Source of the DNA: Gaetbulibacter_A aestuarii
GTDB lineage: Bacteria > Bacteroidota > Bacteroidia > Flavobacteriales > Flavobacteriaceae
DNA: 64,000 nt
Assembly (NCBI RefSeq): GCF_039537665.1
Contig: NZ_BAABAY010000001.1
Span: 186,001-250,000, forward strand
Direction: 5' to 3'
Shown here: piece by piece, positions 52,481 to 60,892 of the stretch
Layout: every line of letters begins with the position of its first letter
How positions within the stretch are numbered: the stretch's first letter is position 1
Program-made: the position numbers and the translations under genes
The notes under the pieces: generated by a model
Databases searched by the model: none
What the model was told of the DNA's origin: nothing
The model's input: the letters and a program-made list of their open reading frames with translations, nothing else

Positions 52481-53677
52481 CTATCGTGTTTGTCCGTTGC
52501 CATATACATACCATTTGTTTGTAACCAAATGTTGCAAACCTATTGGGCCGCGCTGATGTAATTTATCTGTGCTAATAGCTAATTCGCCACCCAAACCAAA
52601 TTGTCCGCCATCGGTAAATCGGGTTGATGCATTGTGATAAACTGCGGCTGTATCCACATTTTCCATAAAGCCTTTAGCAGAAGCTTCATCCTTTGTTACA
52701 ATAACTGACGAATGCCCTCCTGAGTAGGTGTTTATTTTGGCGACAGCAGCATCAACATTTTCTACTTCACCAATAACAATTTTAAAATCCAAAAACTCCT
52801 GATACCAAATAGCTTCATTTTCAAAAGGAGAAATCCCGGATAATTTTGAGGTTTGTTCATCGCCCAAAATAGTAACATCAAATGCTTGTAGTTCCGTCAT
52901 AAGTTTTTGAATAAAGGCTGTTTTATCCTTTAAATTCTTATCAATTAAAACCTTATCGACAGCATTACAGGCAGATATTTTCGCGGTTTTACCATTGATA
53001 ATAACCTGAAGTGCGATTTCCCAATCGGCATCCTTATGAACATAAACGAAATTATTTCCTCGCCCACTCACAATTACCGGGCATTGCGCGTGCTGTTTTA
53101 CAAATGCAATAAGACGCTCACCCCCTCTTGGAACAATTAAATCAACCTGTCGCGTTGGGTTTTCCAAAAAGGCTTGTGTTTCCGATCTATCGAATTCCAA
53201 ATACGTTATCCAATCGGTGGAAACACCTTCCATTTTTAGAGCCTCATGCCACAAGGACACAATTTTTTTGTTTGAATTCAAAGATTCCTTTCCGCCCTTC
53301 AATAGAATATTATTACCCGATTTGAACGCAATACCGGCCGCTTCCACGGTAACATCGGGGCGCGATTCATAAATAATTAAAACCGTACCAAATGAGGCCG
53401 TTCTATTATAGATCTTAAGACCATTTTCATGTTCAAAACTAAATCGTTCCACACCCACAGGATCCTGTTGTAAGGCCAGGTGCTGAGCTGCGGCGATCAT
53501 CTCATCAACTTTTGCATCATTAACTTTTAAACGGTCGAACATTGAAATATCATCCCCGTTATATGCCTCCAGATCTACCTTATTTATGGCTATGATTTCT
53601 TCACGATTTTGATCCAATAATTTGGCCATATTCCGTAAAACAGCATTTCTTTTTTCTATGGATAATAAGGTGTTCAT
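52481..53677 (-). CDS. proA: Glutamate-5-semialdehyde dehydrogenase
   Basis: Second step of proline synthesis, reducing glutamyl phosphate. Aldehyde dehydrogenase fold of 398 residues with the catalytic Cys in KISACNAVDKVLI, YESRPDVTVEAA and RFTDGGQFGLGGE. It follows argD by 9 bases and precedes proB. ATG at 53677. Confidence 0.95.
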   Translation of the reverse strand: MNTLLSIEKRNAVLRNMAKLLDQNREEIIAINKVDLEAYNGDDISMFDRLKVNDAKVDEMIAAAQHLALQQDPVGVERFSFEHENGLKIYNRTASFGTVLIIYESRPDVTVEAAGIAFKSGNNILLKGGKESLNSNKKIVSLWHEALKMEGVSTDWITYLEFDRSETQAFLENPTRQVDLIVPRGGERLIAFVKQHAQCPVIVSGRGNNFVYVHKDADWEIALQVIINGKTAKISACNAVDKVLIDKNLKDKTAFIQKLMTELQAFDVTILGDEQTSKLSGISPFENEAIWYQEFLDFKIVIGEVENVDAAVAKINTYSGGHSSVIVTKDEASAKGFMENVDTAAVYHNASTRFTDGGQFGLGGELAISTDKLHQRGPIGLQHLVTNKWYVYGNGQTR

Positions 53678-53686
53678 TGGTTCAGT

Positions 53687-54817
53687 TTAAATGTCTACGG
53701 CGTTTTTTAGAGCATTGAAAAATTGATCGATATGTTCTTTTTGAATTGTTAATGGCGGTAAAATTCGTAACAGTTTCTTATTGGAGGAACCTCCCGTAAA
53801 TATGTTGTACTCATAAATCAATTTTTTGCGAAGTGCGCCAACCTCAAAATCAAATTCCAGTCCCAGCATCAAGCCGCGCCCCTTGATTTTTTTGATTTCA
53901 GGCATGGCCCTGGCTTTTTCAATAAAATAGGCCGACATCGCGTTCACATTATCTATTAAATGGCCTTCTTCTATAGTATTCAATACCGCTAATCCTGCTG
54001 CGCAAGCAAGATGATTACCCCCGAAAGTTGTTCCTAACATACCATACTTTGCTTCGATATCCGGATGAATTAAAATACCGCCAATTGGAAATCCATTCCC
54101 CATACCTTTCGCGATTGAAATAATATCCGGGGTTACATTGTAGTGTTGAAAAGCAAAGAATTTACCAGAACGTCCATAACCGGACTGCACTTCATCAGCA
54201 ATAAAAAAGGTGTTGTTCTTTTGACATAAAGCAAAAACCTGTTCGAAGAAATCGCTGCTTCCCTCATCCAAACCTCCTACACCTTGAATGAATTCAACAA
54301 TCACTGCACATACATCGCCTTTTTCAAGTTCTGCTTTTACTCCTAAAATATCATTCAATTCCAGAATAGTCACCTTTTGTTGTGCATTTATAGGAGCAAT
54401 GATATTGGGATTGTCCGTAGCAGCAACAGCTGCCGAAGTTCGTCCGTGAAAACTATTTTTAAAAGCAATAACACGGGATTTGCCCGTTTTAAAGGAAGCT
54501 AGCTTCAAAGCATTCTCATTGGCTTCCGCTCCGGAATTACACAAAAATAAATTATACCCTTTACAACCTGAAAGCGACTCAATTTTATCAGCGAGCTCCT
54601 GCTGTATCGGATTTTGAACGGCATTGGAGTAGAAGCCCAATTTAGAAACCTGATTGGTTATAGCCTCCACATAATTAGGGTGTGCATGCCCTATTGAAAT
54701 AACGGCATGACCGCCATAAAGATCCAGGTATTCTGTTCCCTGTTCATCATAAACATAAATATCCTTTCCTGAAACAGGCGTAACATCGTACAAAGGGTAA
54801 ACATCAAATAACGGCAT
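53687..54817 (-). CDS. argD: Acylornithine aminotransferase (class III)
   Basis: PLP-dependent conversion of N-acylglutamate semialdehyde to N-acylornithine. Signature DEVQSGYGRSGKFFAFQHYN with the PLP lysine in SIAKGMGNGFPIGG; FHGRTSAA and GTTFGGNHLA are also present. Length 376. An ornithine aminotransferase role linking to proline is conceivable because proA, proB and proC surround it, but the arginine enzymes around make ArgD the best call. Confidence 0.9.
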   Translation of the reverse strand: MPLFDVYPLYDVTPVSGKDIYVYDEQGTEYLDLYGGHAVISIGHAHPNYVEAITNQVSKLGFYSNAVQNPIQQELADKIESLSGCKGYNLFLCNSGAEANENALKLASFKTGKSRVIAFKNSFHGRTSAAVAATDNPNIIAPINAQQKVTILELNDILGVKAELEKGDVCAVIVEFIQGVGGLDEGSSDFFEQVFALCQKNNTFFIADEVQSGYGRSGKFFAFQHYNVTPDIISIAKGMGNGFPIGGILIHPDIEAKYGMLGTTFGGNHLACAAGLAVLNTIEEGHLIDNVNAMSAYFIEKARAMPEIKKIKGRGLMLGLEFDFEVGALRKKLIYEYNIFTGGSSNKKLLRILPPLTIQKEHIDQFFNALKNAVDI

Positions 54818-54821
54818 GGGT

Positions 54822-55613
54822 CTATTGTTTTAAGTGATTAATTTTTTCGAAAGATGCCACCAGACCTTTTATGAGTGAGGAGCTCAGACCCTGATGTTCC
54901 ATTTCATTCAAACCTTCAATGGTACAACCACTTGGCGTGGTTACCCGATCAATTTCCTGTTCCGGATGATTCCCCGATTCAATCAATAAACTCGCTGAAC
55001 CATAACAGGTTTGCACGGCGAGTTTGTGCGCTTCATGAGCCTCAAACCCTAACTGAATCGCTCCTTGTGTTGTGGCACGAATCAGGCGCATCCAAAAGGC
55101 AATACCACTGGCACAAATTACTGTAGCCGCCTGGATATGCTCTTCAGGAATTACCATCGTGGTTCCTAATTGATTAAAAATATCCTGAGCCATGTCTATT
55201 TTTTTTTCGCCACTGGTATTTGCCGCTAAACAAGTCATGGATTTCCCAATGGAAATTGCCGTGTTTGGCATCACACGAATGATGTTCTTATCCTGTCCAA
55301 TAATGGCTTCAATTTTGGAGATCGCATATCCGGCAGCCACGGAAAGAACAACATGTTCTTTTGTTATACTTGGAGCTACCTCTTTTAAAACGGACTCAAT
55401 ATGTCTTGGTTGCAAGGCAAAAATCAAAATGTCTGAAGCCTCCACAGCCTCTGTATTCTTGTTTGTTATAGTTACATAAGGTTCTTTGTTAAACTGTTGC
55501 ACAGCCCCAGTATTCTTATCACTTAAATAAAGTGAGCTAAAGGTTTTGTTCTTAATAAGACCTTTGGCAACAGCGCTCCCTAAATTTCCGGTTCCTATAA
55601 TGGCTATTTTCAT
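54822..55613 (-). CDS. proC: Pyrroline-5-carboxylate reductase
   Basis: Last step of proline synthesis. NAD(P)-binding loop IIGTGNLGSAVAKGL at the N-terminus, RVMPNTAISIG, and the C-terminal signature region VTTPSGCTIEGLNEME. Length 263. It lies 4 bases before argD, so all three proline enzymes are inside the arginine transcript. Confidence 0.94.
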   Translation of the reverse strand: MKIAIIGTGNLGSAVAKGLIKNKTFSSLYLSDKNTGAVQQFNKEPYVTITNKNTEAVEASDILIFALQPRHIESVLKEVAPSITKEHVVLSVAAGYAISKIEAIIGQDKNIIRVMPNTAISIGKSMTCLAANTSGEKKIDMAQDIFNQLGTTMVIPEEHIQAATVICASGIAFWMRLIRATTQGAIQLGFEAHEAHKLAVQTCYGSASLLIESGNHPEQEIDRVTTPSGCTIEGLNEMEHQGLSSSLIKGLVASFEKINHLKQ

Positions 55614-55636
55614 AATCTGGTTTGTTAAATCTATAA

Positions 55637-56620
55637 TTAAAAATATGAGGCTTTTAAATGTAATCCGGTAGTTTCTTCTAGTCCGAACATCAAATTCATG
55701 TTCTGTACTGCCTGTCCGGAAGCGCCTTTTAATAAATTATCTATAATGCTGGTAATCAATATTTTTCCTTGGTATTTATGTAAATGAATCAAACATTTAT
55801 TGGTATTCACCACCTGTTTTAAATGTAGATTTTCCTGAGAAATAAAAGTGAATTTAGCAGCTTCATAAAACGATTCATAAAGTTTTTGAGCCTCTTCCAA
55901 AGTGCCTTCAAAATCTGTGTAAAGCGTAGCGAAAATTCCTCTGGAAAAATTACCCCGATTTGGAATGAACAAAATATCAGATTTAAAATCCGTTTGTAAT
56001 TGGTTTACCGATTGATTGATCTCACCTAAATGCTGATGGGTAAATGCCTTGTAAACCGAGACATTATTATCTCGCCAGGTAAAATGTGTGGTAGATGATA
56101 AAGAGGTTCCTGCGCCTGTAGCACCGGTAACTGCATTCACATGAACATCATTTTTAAGCAATCCGGCATACGCCAAAGGCAAAACACCTAACTGAATGGC
56201 CGTTGCAAAGCAGCCGGGATTAGCAATGTACCGGGCCTTTTCAATGGCATGCTTATTTAATTCCGGTAGGCCATAAACAAATGTTTTCCCATTGAAATTC
56301 CGGTCGGCCGTCAATCGGAAGTCATTCCCAAGATCAATAATTTTCGTCGTTTCAGAAAGGGTGTTTTCTTTTAAAAACCTCACCGAATTTCCATGTCCCA
56401 GGCATAAAAAAACCACATCCACATCAGGATTTACGGTATCTGTAAAGGTCAATTCCGTTGCACCAACCAGATCCTGATGCACGTAACTTAATTTGTTTCC
56501 TGCATTACTGGTACTGTAAACAAAATTGAGCTCTGTATTGGGATGGTTCAACAATAATCGAATCAACTCTCCGGCTGTATAGCCTGCACCTCCAATAATT
56601 CCAACCTGTATATTTTTCAT
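55637..56620 (-). CDS. argC: N-acyl-gamma-glutamyl-phosphate reductase
   Basis: NADPH-dependent reduction of N-acylglutamyl phosphate. IIGGAGYTAGELIRLLLNHP at the N-terminus, catalytic Cys in ANPGCFATAIQL, and HQHLGEI with the conserved His. Length 327. It lies between argG and proC with short gaps. Confidence 0.95.
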   Translation of the reverse strand: MKNIQVGIIGGAGYTAGELIRLLLNHPNTELNFVYSTSNAGNKLSYVHQDLVGATELTFTDTVNPDVDVVFLCLGHGNSVRFLKENTLSETTKIIDLGNDFRLTADRNFNGKTFVYGLPELNKHAIEKARYIANPGCFATAIQLGVLPLAYAGLLKNDVHVNAVTGATGAGTSLSSTTHFTWRDNNVSVYKAFTHQHLGEINQSVNQLQTDFKSDILFIPNRGNFSRGIFATLYTDFEGTLEEAQKLYESFYEAAKFTFISQENLHLKQVVNTNKCLIHLHKYQGKILITSIIDNLLKGASGQAVQNMNLMFGLEETTGLHLKASYF

Positions 56621-56646
56621 TTTTATCGTTTTTCTACCAAAGCAAC

Positions 56647-57822
56647 TTAGGAGTTTACCTGTTGGTATATTTTATTTTGATTTCCCAGAATTTTAATAAA
56701 TCCTTTGGCTTCATCGGCGGTCCAGCCTTTATTTTCTTCACCATAACTACCAAATTTGGCATTCATAAGATCATGTTCAGATGAAATACCATCAAGATCA
56801 AAGTGATATGGTTTCAAGGTTACAAAAACATCGCCTGAAACTTTATCCTGACTACTTTCCAAAAAGGCTTCCATATCGCGCATCACGGGATCAAGGTATT
56901 GGCCTTCATGCAAATGCATGCCATAGAAACTAGCGATATATTCCTTGTGTTGTAATTGCCATTTGGTAAGCGTATGTTTCTCCAGTAAATGATGCGCTTT
57001 TATGGTAATCAATGCCGCAGCGGCTTCAAAACCAACACGTCCTTTGATCCCCACAATAGTGTCTCCTACATGAATATCACGACCAATCGCATAAGCAGAA
57101 GCCAGGGTATTCAAAGTTTCAATATTAACCTCCGGATTATTTTCAACACCATTAATTGCTACCAACTCACCTTTTTCAAAAGTCAGTTTTACCTTTTCGG
57201 GTTCAGCATGTTTTATCTGGGAAGGATAAGCTGATTCCGGTAAGGGTTTATCAGATGTTAGGGTTTCGGCACCTCCAACACTGGTTCCCCAAAGTCCTTT
57301 ATTAATGGAGTATTTAGCTTTTTCCCAGGACATCTCTATCCCGTTTTCCTTTAAATAATCGATCTCTTGTTGTCTGGTAAGCTGCTCATCACGAATTGGA
57401 GTAATGATTTTAATATTCGGCGCTAATGTTTGAAAGATCATATCAAATCGTACCTGATCATTTCCTGCTCCGGTACTACCATGTGCAATATATTCTGCAT
57501 CAATACTTTTGGCATATTCAATAATTTCAATGGCTTGAATAATACGCTCTGCACTTACAGATAATGGGTATGTGTTGTTCTTTAATACATTTCCAAAAAT
57601 GAGATACTTAACAACCTTATCATAAAAGGTAGCAACAGCATCTATACTTTTATAAGTTGTAACACCCATTTTATAGGCATTGGCTTCAATCTTTTTAATA
57701 GCCTCTTTAGTAAATCCGCCGGTATTCACGCTAACAGCATGTACTTCATATGTTTTAGATAAACTAACGGCACAATAAGAGGTGTCCAATCCGCCACTGT
57801 AGGCTATAACTAATTTTTTCAT
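56647..57822 (-). CDS. argG: Argininosuccinate synthase
   Basis: Joins citrulline and aspartate using ATP. The N-type pyrophosphatase loop is AYSGGLDTSYC; AHGSTGAGNDQVRFD and SINKGLWGTSVGG follow. Length 391. It is the second gene after the leader region, between the GNAT and argC genes. Confidence 0.95.
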   Translation of the reverse strand: MKKLVIAYSGGLDTSYCAVSLSKTYEVHAVSVNTGGFTKEAIKKIEANAYKMGVTTYKSIDAVATFYDKVVKYLIFGNVLKNNTYPLSVSAERIIQAIEIIEYAKSIDAEYIAHGSTGAGNDQVRFDMIFQTLAPNIKIITPIRDEQLTRQQEIDYLKENGIEMSWEKAKYSINKGLWGTSVGGAETLTSDKPLPESAYPSQIKHAEPEKVKLTFEKGELVAINGVENNPEVNIETLNTLASAYAIGRDIHVGDTIVGIKGRVGFEAAAALITIKAHHLLEKHTLTKWQLQHKEYIASFYGMHLHEGQYLDPVMRDMEAFLESSQDKVSGDVFVTLKPYHFDLDGISSEHDLMNAKFGSYGEENKGWTADEAKGFIKILGNQNKIYQQVNS

Positions 57823-57920
57823 CTGGTAATATTTATTTGTCTTTTAATTTTCAGATGTTATACCCATGACACTATATATTCGTATTCATACAATTGATTT
57901 AATGGGTATCTCATTTGATT

Positions 57921-58532
57921 TTATTTTTTGTCTTTTTTAAGGAATAAGGCTTGCTTGATACTTTTTAGTCGTTGAAAGGTCTTATCCTTGATTTGTTTTC
58001 CGGGACTTTTTGATTTCGGATCGTAAAGCATTCCCGTACACAAACATAATTTTCTGTTCGTACGCGTTAAAACGTCATAATTTCTACAGGTTTGACAACC
58101 ATCCCAAAAGGTAGAATCATCCGTTAATTCAGAAAAAGGAACGGGTTTGTACCCCAATTCCGTATTCATTTTCATAACGGCTAACCCCGTAGTAATACTA
58201 AAAACCTTAGCATCAGGGAATTTGGTTCTGGAATGTTCGAAAATTTTTTGCTTAATCTTTTTGGCAAGTCCTTGATTTCTGTAATCCGGATGCACGATTA
58301 ATCCTGAATTGGCTACAAATTTTCCATGGCTCCATTTTTCAATGTAACAAAAGCCAGCAAATTTATCGCCATCCAAAGCAATAACGGCGTTACCATTTTC
58401 CATTTTAGTAGAAATGTATTCCGGAGTGCGTCGGGCAATTCCCGTACCACGAACCTGAGCAGATTCTGCGATGGTATCGCAAATAATTTGAGCGTATTTT
58501 ATATGAGATGTATCGGCTATGACAACCTTCAT
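57921..58532 (-). CDS. GNAT acyltransferase, candidate N-acylglutamate synthase
   Basis: A 203-residue GNAT protein: acetyl-CoA-binding block VHPDYRNQGLAKKIKQKIF in the middle, then a tail with clustered cysteines (CQTCRNYD and KLCLCTGM) and a basic C-terminus. As first gene of the arginine operon, with no other argA or argJ in the set, it is the best candidate for the first acylation of glutamate. Whether it uses acetyl- or succinyl-CoA is open. The four cysteines suggest a metal site or redox switch not found in standard ArgA. ATG at 58532. Confidence 0.82.
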   Translation of the reverse strand: MKVVIADTSHIKYAQIICDTIAESAQVRGTGIARRTPEYISTKMENGNAVIALDGDKFAGFCYIEKWSHGKFVANSGLIVHPDYRNQGLAKKIKQKIFEHSRTKFPDAKVFSITTGLAVMKMNTELGYKPVPFSELTDDSTFWDGCQTCRNYDVLTRTNRKLCLCTGMLYDPKSKSPGKQIKDKTFQRLKSIKQALFLKKDKK

Positions 58533-58620
58533 TTTTCCTGATTTTAAATGTTCTTTATTTTAATTTTATTTTCTGACAGCTGAATCGGACGCACCTGATT
58601 CAAAAATATAAGTACATACC

Positions 58621-58650
58621 CTTACGGGCGACGGAGAAATGGACGGCGCA
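58621..58650 (-). CDS. Possible second Arg/Pro mini-leader (MRRPFLRRP)
   Basis: A nine-codon frame from ATG 58650 to TAA 58621 reading MRRPFLRRP, with four Arg and two Pro codons. It is G+C-rich within an AT-rich region. A hairpin AGTAAT/ATTACT (58651-58666) sits directly before its ATG and TGAATC/GATTCA (58580-58601) follows. It lies between the longer leader frame and the first gene. It could be a second sensing frame or a chance frame. Confidence 0.5.
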
Positions 58651-58717
58651 TAGTAATGTAAATTACTGAATGAAATAAGTTATAAAATGTTATGAATTGT
58701 TGTTTTGACACGGTAAT

Positions 58718-58828
58718 AAAAATTTAAAAAATGACGTTTTAGATTTGCTATTGTTAAGATTAATAGCGGCGGCGGAAGCGCACGGGGAACCCGGGTTCTG
58801 GAAAACGTATTGTATTTTTTAAATTTTT
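58718..58828 (-). promoter_or_regulatory. Long inverted repeat enclosing the Arg/Pro leader frame
   Basis: A perfect 15-base inverted repeat AAAAATTTAAAAAAT/ATTTTTTAAATTTTT (58814-58828 with 58718-58732) is extended inward by ACGTTTT/AAAACGT (58802-58808 with 58734-58740). The 5' arm covers codons 2-9 of the leader; the 3' arm lies past its stop and ends in a T-rich stretch. Inside, GCTATT/AATAGC (58747-58767) makes a small hairpin at the leader stop codon. Candidate attenuator fold; the mechanism is inferred. Confidence 0.6.
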
Positions 58829-58831
58829 CAT
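58760..58831 (-). CDS. Arginine/proline leader peptide (attenuation)
   Basis: A 23-codon frame from ATG 58831 to TAA 58760. It begins MKNLKNTIRF and ends PVRFRRRY; in all it has five Arg and three Pro, including three consecutive CGC Arg codons near its end. It lies on the operon strand, 227 bases before the first gene of the arginine/proline operon. The G+C-rich codons stand out from an AT-rich surrounding. The match between codon content and operon products is the main evidence. No clear T-run terminator directly follows, so the switch may use the long inverted repeat, Rho, or translation. Confidence 0.8.
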   Translation of the reverse strand: MKNLKNTIRFPEPGFPVRFRRRY

Positions 58832-59021
58832 AATGTAAAACTATAATAAAATTTTTATAAACTTTGGAATAGCCTTTAATTTTTACAAAAAATTATAAAT
58901 ATCTCTATTTTTTTAACGTTTTGAAGAAAAATATGCAGTTTCAAAAGATGTTTATTTAATAGATGGAAATTAAAAATGTTCTGAAACTCCACGAATAATG
59001 GCATCTTCAATCATTTGGAAC

Positions 59022-59051
59022 AAAAAAAGCAAGGTTCAAAAACCTTGCTTT
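59022..59051 (-). terminator. Rho-independent terminator of the carbohydrate cluster
   Basis: An 11-bp stem AAAGCAAGGTT/AACCTTGCTTT with a CAAA loop; on the minus strand it is followed by a T run (59022-59028). It is 30 bases past the stop of the gene at 59081 and also separates this cluster from the arginine leader region. Confidence 0.92.
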
Positions 59052-59080
59052 CATAGTAATTCGAATAAATCAATCACCTC

Positions 59081-59824
59081 CTAATCAAGCGATTTGATTT
59101 TTATATTTTTATAGGATACTTTGTTATCGTGGTCTTGCAAGCCAATATATCCTGTTTCATATTTTCCGAAATCCTTCCAATCTTTGAATTTGGAATTCGC
59201 CACCAGTGAATCCCAACTCGGACCTTCTACAGGAAACTCCACAATTTTAGTGCCGTTCAATGTCACACTTCCTTGATTGGTTTTGTGATTTACCATAATA
59301 TCGAAATGATTCCATTCCCCGGCAGGTTTCCAAACATCCTGGGTAGGTTGCACCATATCATACAACGCTCCAGCCTGATGATATTTTGGATTGGCCTTAG
59401 CGTCCGGATGGCGCTCATTATCTAAAACCTGAATTTCAGGTCCGGTTTGATAGGGTTCCGGTAAACTATCGACTTCACTTACACCAAACAAGACACCGCT
59501 GTTTCCACCTTCAGAAATTTTCCAATCCAAAGACAATACGAAATCGGTGTATTTTTTTCGAGTTATAATATTGGCTTTCGTTTCACCCGGTTCAAAAACC
59601 ATAGCATCGCCCTCTATATGCCATTCCGCCGGCATGGTATCTCTTAAATAACCTCTGAAGTTATCGAAATTTGAACCATCAAAAAGGGTTTCCCAGCCAT
59701 TATCCATGTCTGCCATGGCCGGTTTTTCTTCCATGGTTTCTTTATTTTCCTCGGTTTTGTTTTTACAGCTTGTTAAGGAAGCAAGCGCTAATAGAGCTAT
59801 TAATATGTATCTCATGATATTCAT
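59081..59824 (-). CDS. DUF1080 (3-keto-disaccharide hydrolase family) lipoprotein
   Basis: A 247-residue lipoprotein: the signal ends in lipobox SLTSC. The mature part is a concanavalin-like beta-sandwich of the DUF1080 family (GWETLFDGSNFDNFRG, DFVLSLDWKISEGGNSGVLF, GYIGLQDH). Members hydrolyse 3-keto-glycosides after oxidation by Gfo/Idh/MocA-type enzymes; the neighbouring oxidoreductase and isomerase genes fit that. ATG at 59824 or 59815 (MRYILIALLA). Confidence 0.85.
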   Translation of the reverse strand: MNIMRYILIALLALASLTSCKNKTEENKETMEEKPAMADMDNGWETLFDGSNFDNFRGYLRDTMPAEWHIEGDAMVFEPGETKANIITRKKYTDFVLSLDWKISEGGNSGVLFGVSEVDSLPEPYQTGPEIQVLDNERHPDAKANPKYHQAGALYDMVQPTQDVWKPAGEWNHFDIMVNHKTNQGSVTLNGTKIVEFPVEGPSWDSLVANSKFKDWKDFGKYETGYIGLQDHDNKVSYKNIKIKSLD

Positions 59825-59833
59825 AATTTTAAT

Positions 59834-60889
59834 TTATATTCCTAGTATTTTCTTTAGTTGGTCTTCATCTGTTTCGCCTCCGGCAAAATCATCAAAAGCT
59901 TTGGTAGTGGCTTCAATAATGTGGTTTTTTATAAACGGCGCACCTTCTCTGGCGCCTTGTTCCGGACTTTTAATGACGCATTCCCATTCCAAAACGGCCC
60001 AAACATCACAGCCATATTCCGTAAGTTTTGAAAAGACTCTTTTAAAATCGACTTGTCCGTCGCCCGGTGACCTATAACGCCCTGCACGATCCTTCCAATC
60101 ATTATATCCACCGAACGTTCCCTTTTTACCGGTTGGATTGAATTCTGAATCCTTCACATGAAAGGCTTTTATGAATTCATGATAATGATCAATATAAGTT
60201 ATATAATCCAATTGTTGCAGTACAAAATGTGATGGATCGTATAAAATATTAACCCGTTTATGATTGCCGGTTGCTTCTAAAAAGCGTTCAAAAGTGTCGC
60301 CGTCGTGAATGTCTTCCACCGGATGCACCTCGTAACAAACATCAACTCCATTGTCGTCAAACACATCTAAAATAGGCTTCCACCGGGAAGCGAGTTCTTT
60401 AAATCCCATATCCACCAAGCCTTTAGGTTGCTGCGGCCAGGGATGTACCATGGGCCATAACAAGGATCCTGAAAAGGTTGCATGGGCTTTTAAATTCAAG
60501 CGTCTGCTAGCTTTAGCGGCATTTTTCATTTCCTGAATTGCCCAGGCGGTGCGTTCTTTCGGTTTACCTTTTAAATTATCGGGAACAAACACATCGAACA
60601 TAATATCGTGAGCCGGATGTACCGCCACCAATTGCCCCTGGATGTGCGTAGAAAGCTCCGTTAATTCAAGACCATAAGCATTTATTTTTCCCAGTAGTTC
60701 ATCACAATAATACTGACTTTCTGCTGCCTTGGATAAATCGATAAGACGAGGATCCAAGGTAGGCATTTGAATGCCTTTATAACCTAGATCGGAAGCCCAT
60801 TTACATAGACCATCCAAGCTATTATAAGGCGCTTCATCACCCATAAATTGCGCTAAAAATACAGCCGGTCCCTTGATGGTTTTCATCAT
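59834..60889 (-). CDS. Sugar phosphate isomerase/epimerase family TIM-barrel protein
   Basis: A 351-residue AP-endonuclease-2-like TIM barrel. Metal-ligand pattern visible as ELSTHIQGQ, CYEVHPVED (Glu), ILYDPSHF (Asp, His), AFHVKDSEF (His) and AVLEWEC (Glu). Such proteins isomerise or epimerise sugars or inositols, or act on keto-sugars. The next gene begins 4 bases upstream. The substrate is not known. Confidence 0.88.
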   Translation of the reverse strand: MMKTIKGPAVFLAQFMGDEAPYNSLDGLCKWASDLGYKGIQMPTLDPRLIDLSKAAESQYYCDELLGKINAYGLELTELSTHIQGQLVAVHPAHDIMFDVFVPDNLKGKPKERTAWAIQEMKNAAKASRRLNLKAHATFSGSLLWPMVHPWPQQPKGLVDMGFKELASRWKPILDVFDDNGVDVCYEVHPVEDIHDGDTFERFLEATGNHKRVNILYDPSHFVLQQLDYITYIDHYHEFIKAFHVKDSEFNPTGKKGTFGGYNDWKDRAGRYRSPGDGQVDFKRVFSKLTEYGCDVWAVLEWECVIKSPEQGAREGAPFIKNHIIEATTKAFDDFAGGETDEDQLKKILGI

Positions 60890-60892
60890 AAT

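Noticed and set aside
58661..58700. TGAAT half-sites considered as ArgR operator boxes
   Set aside because: The half-sites are direct rather than inverted and the spacing does not match the usual arginine box.
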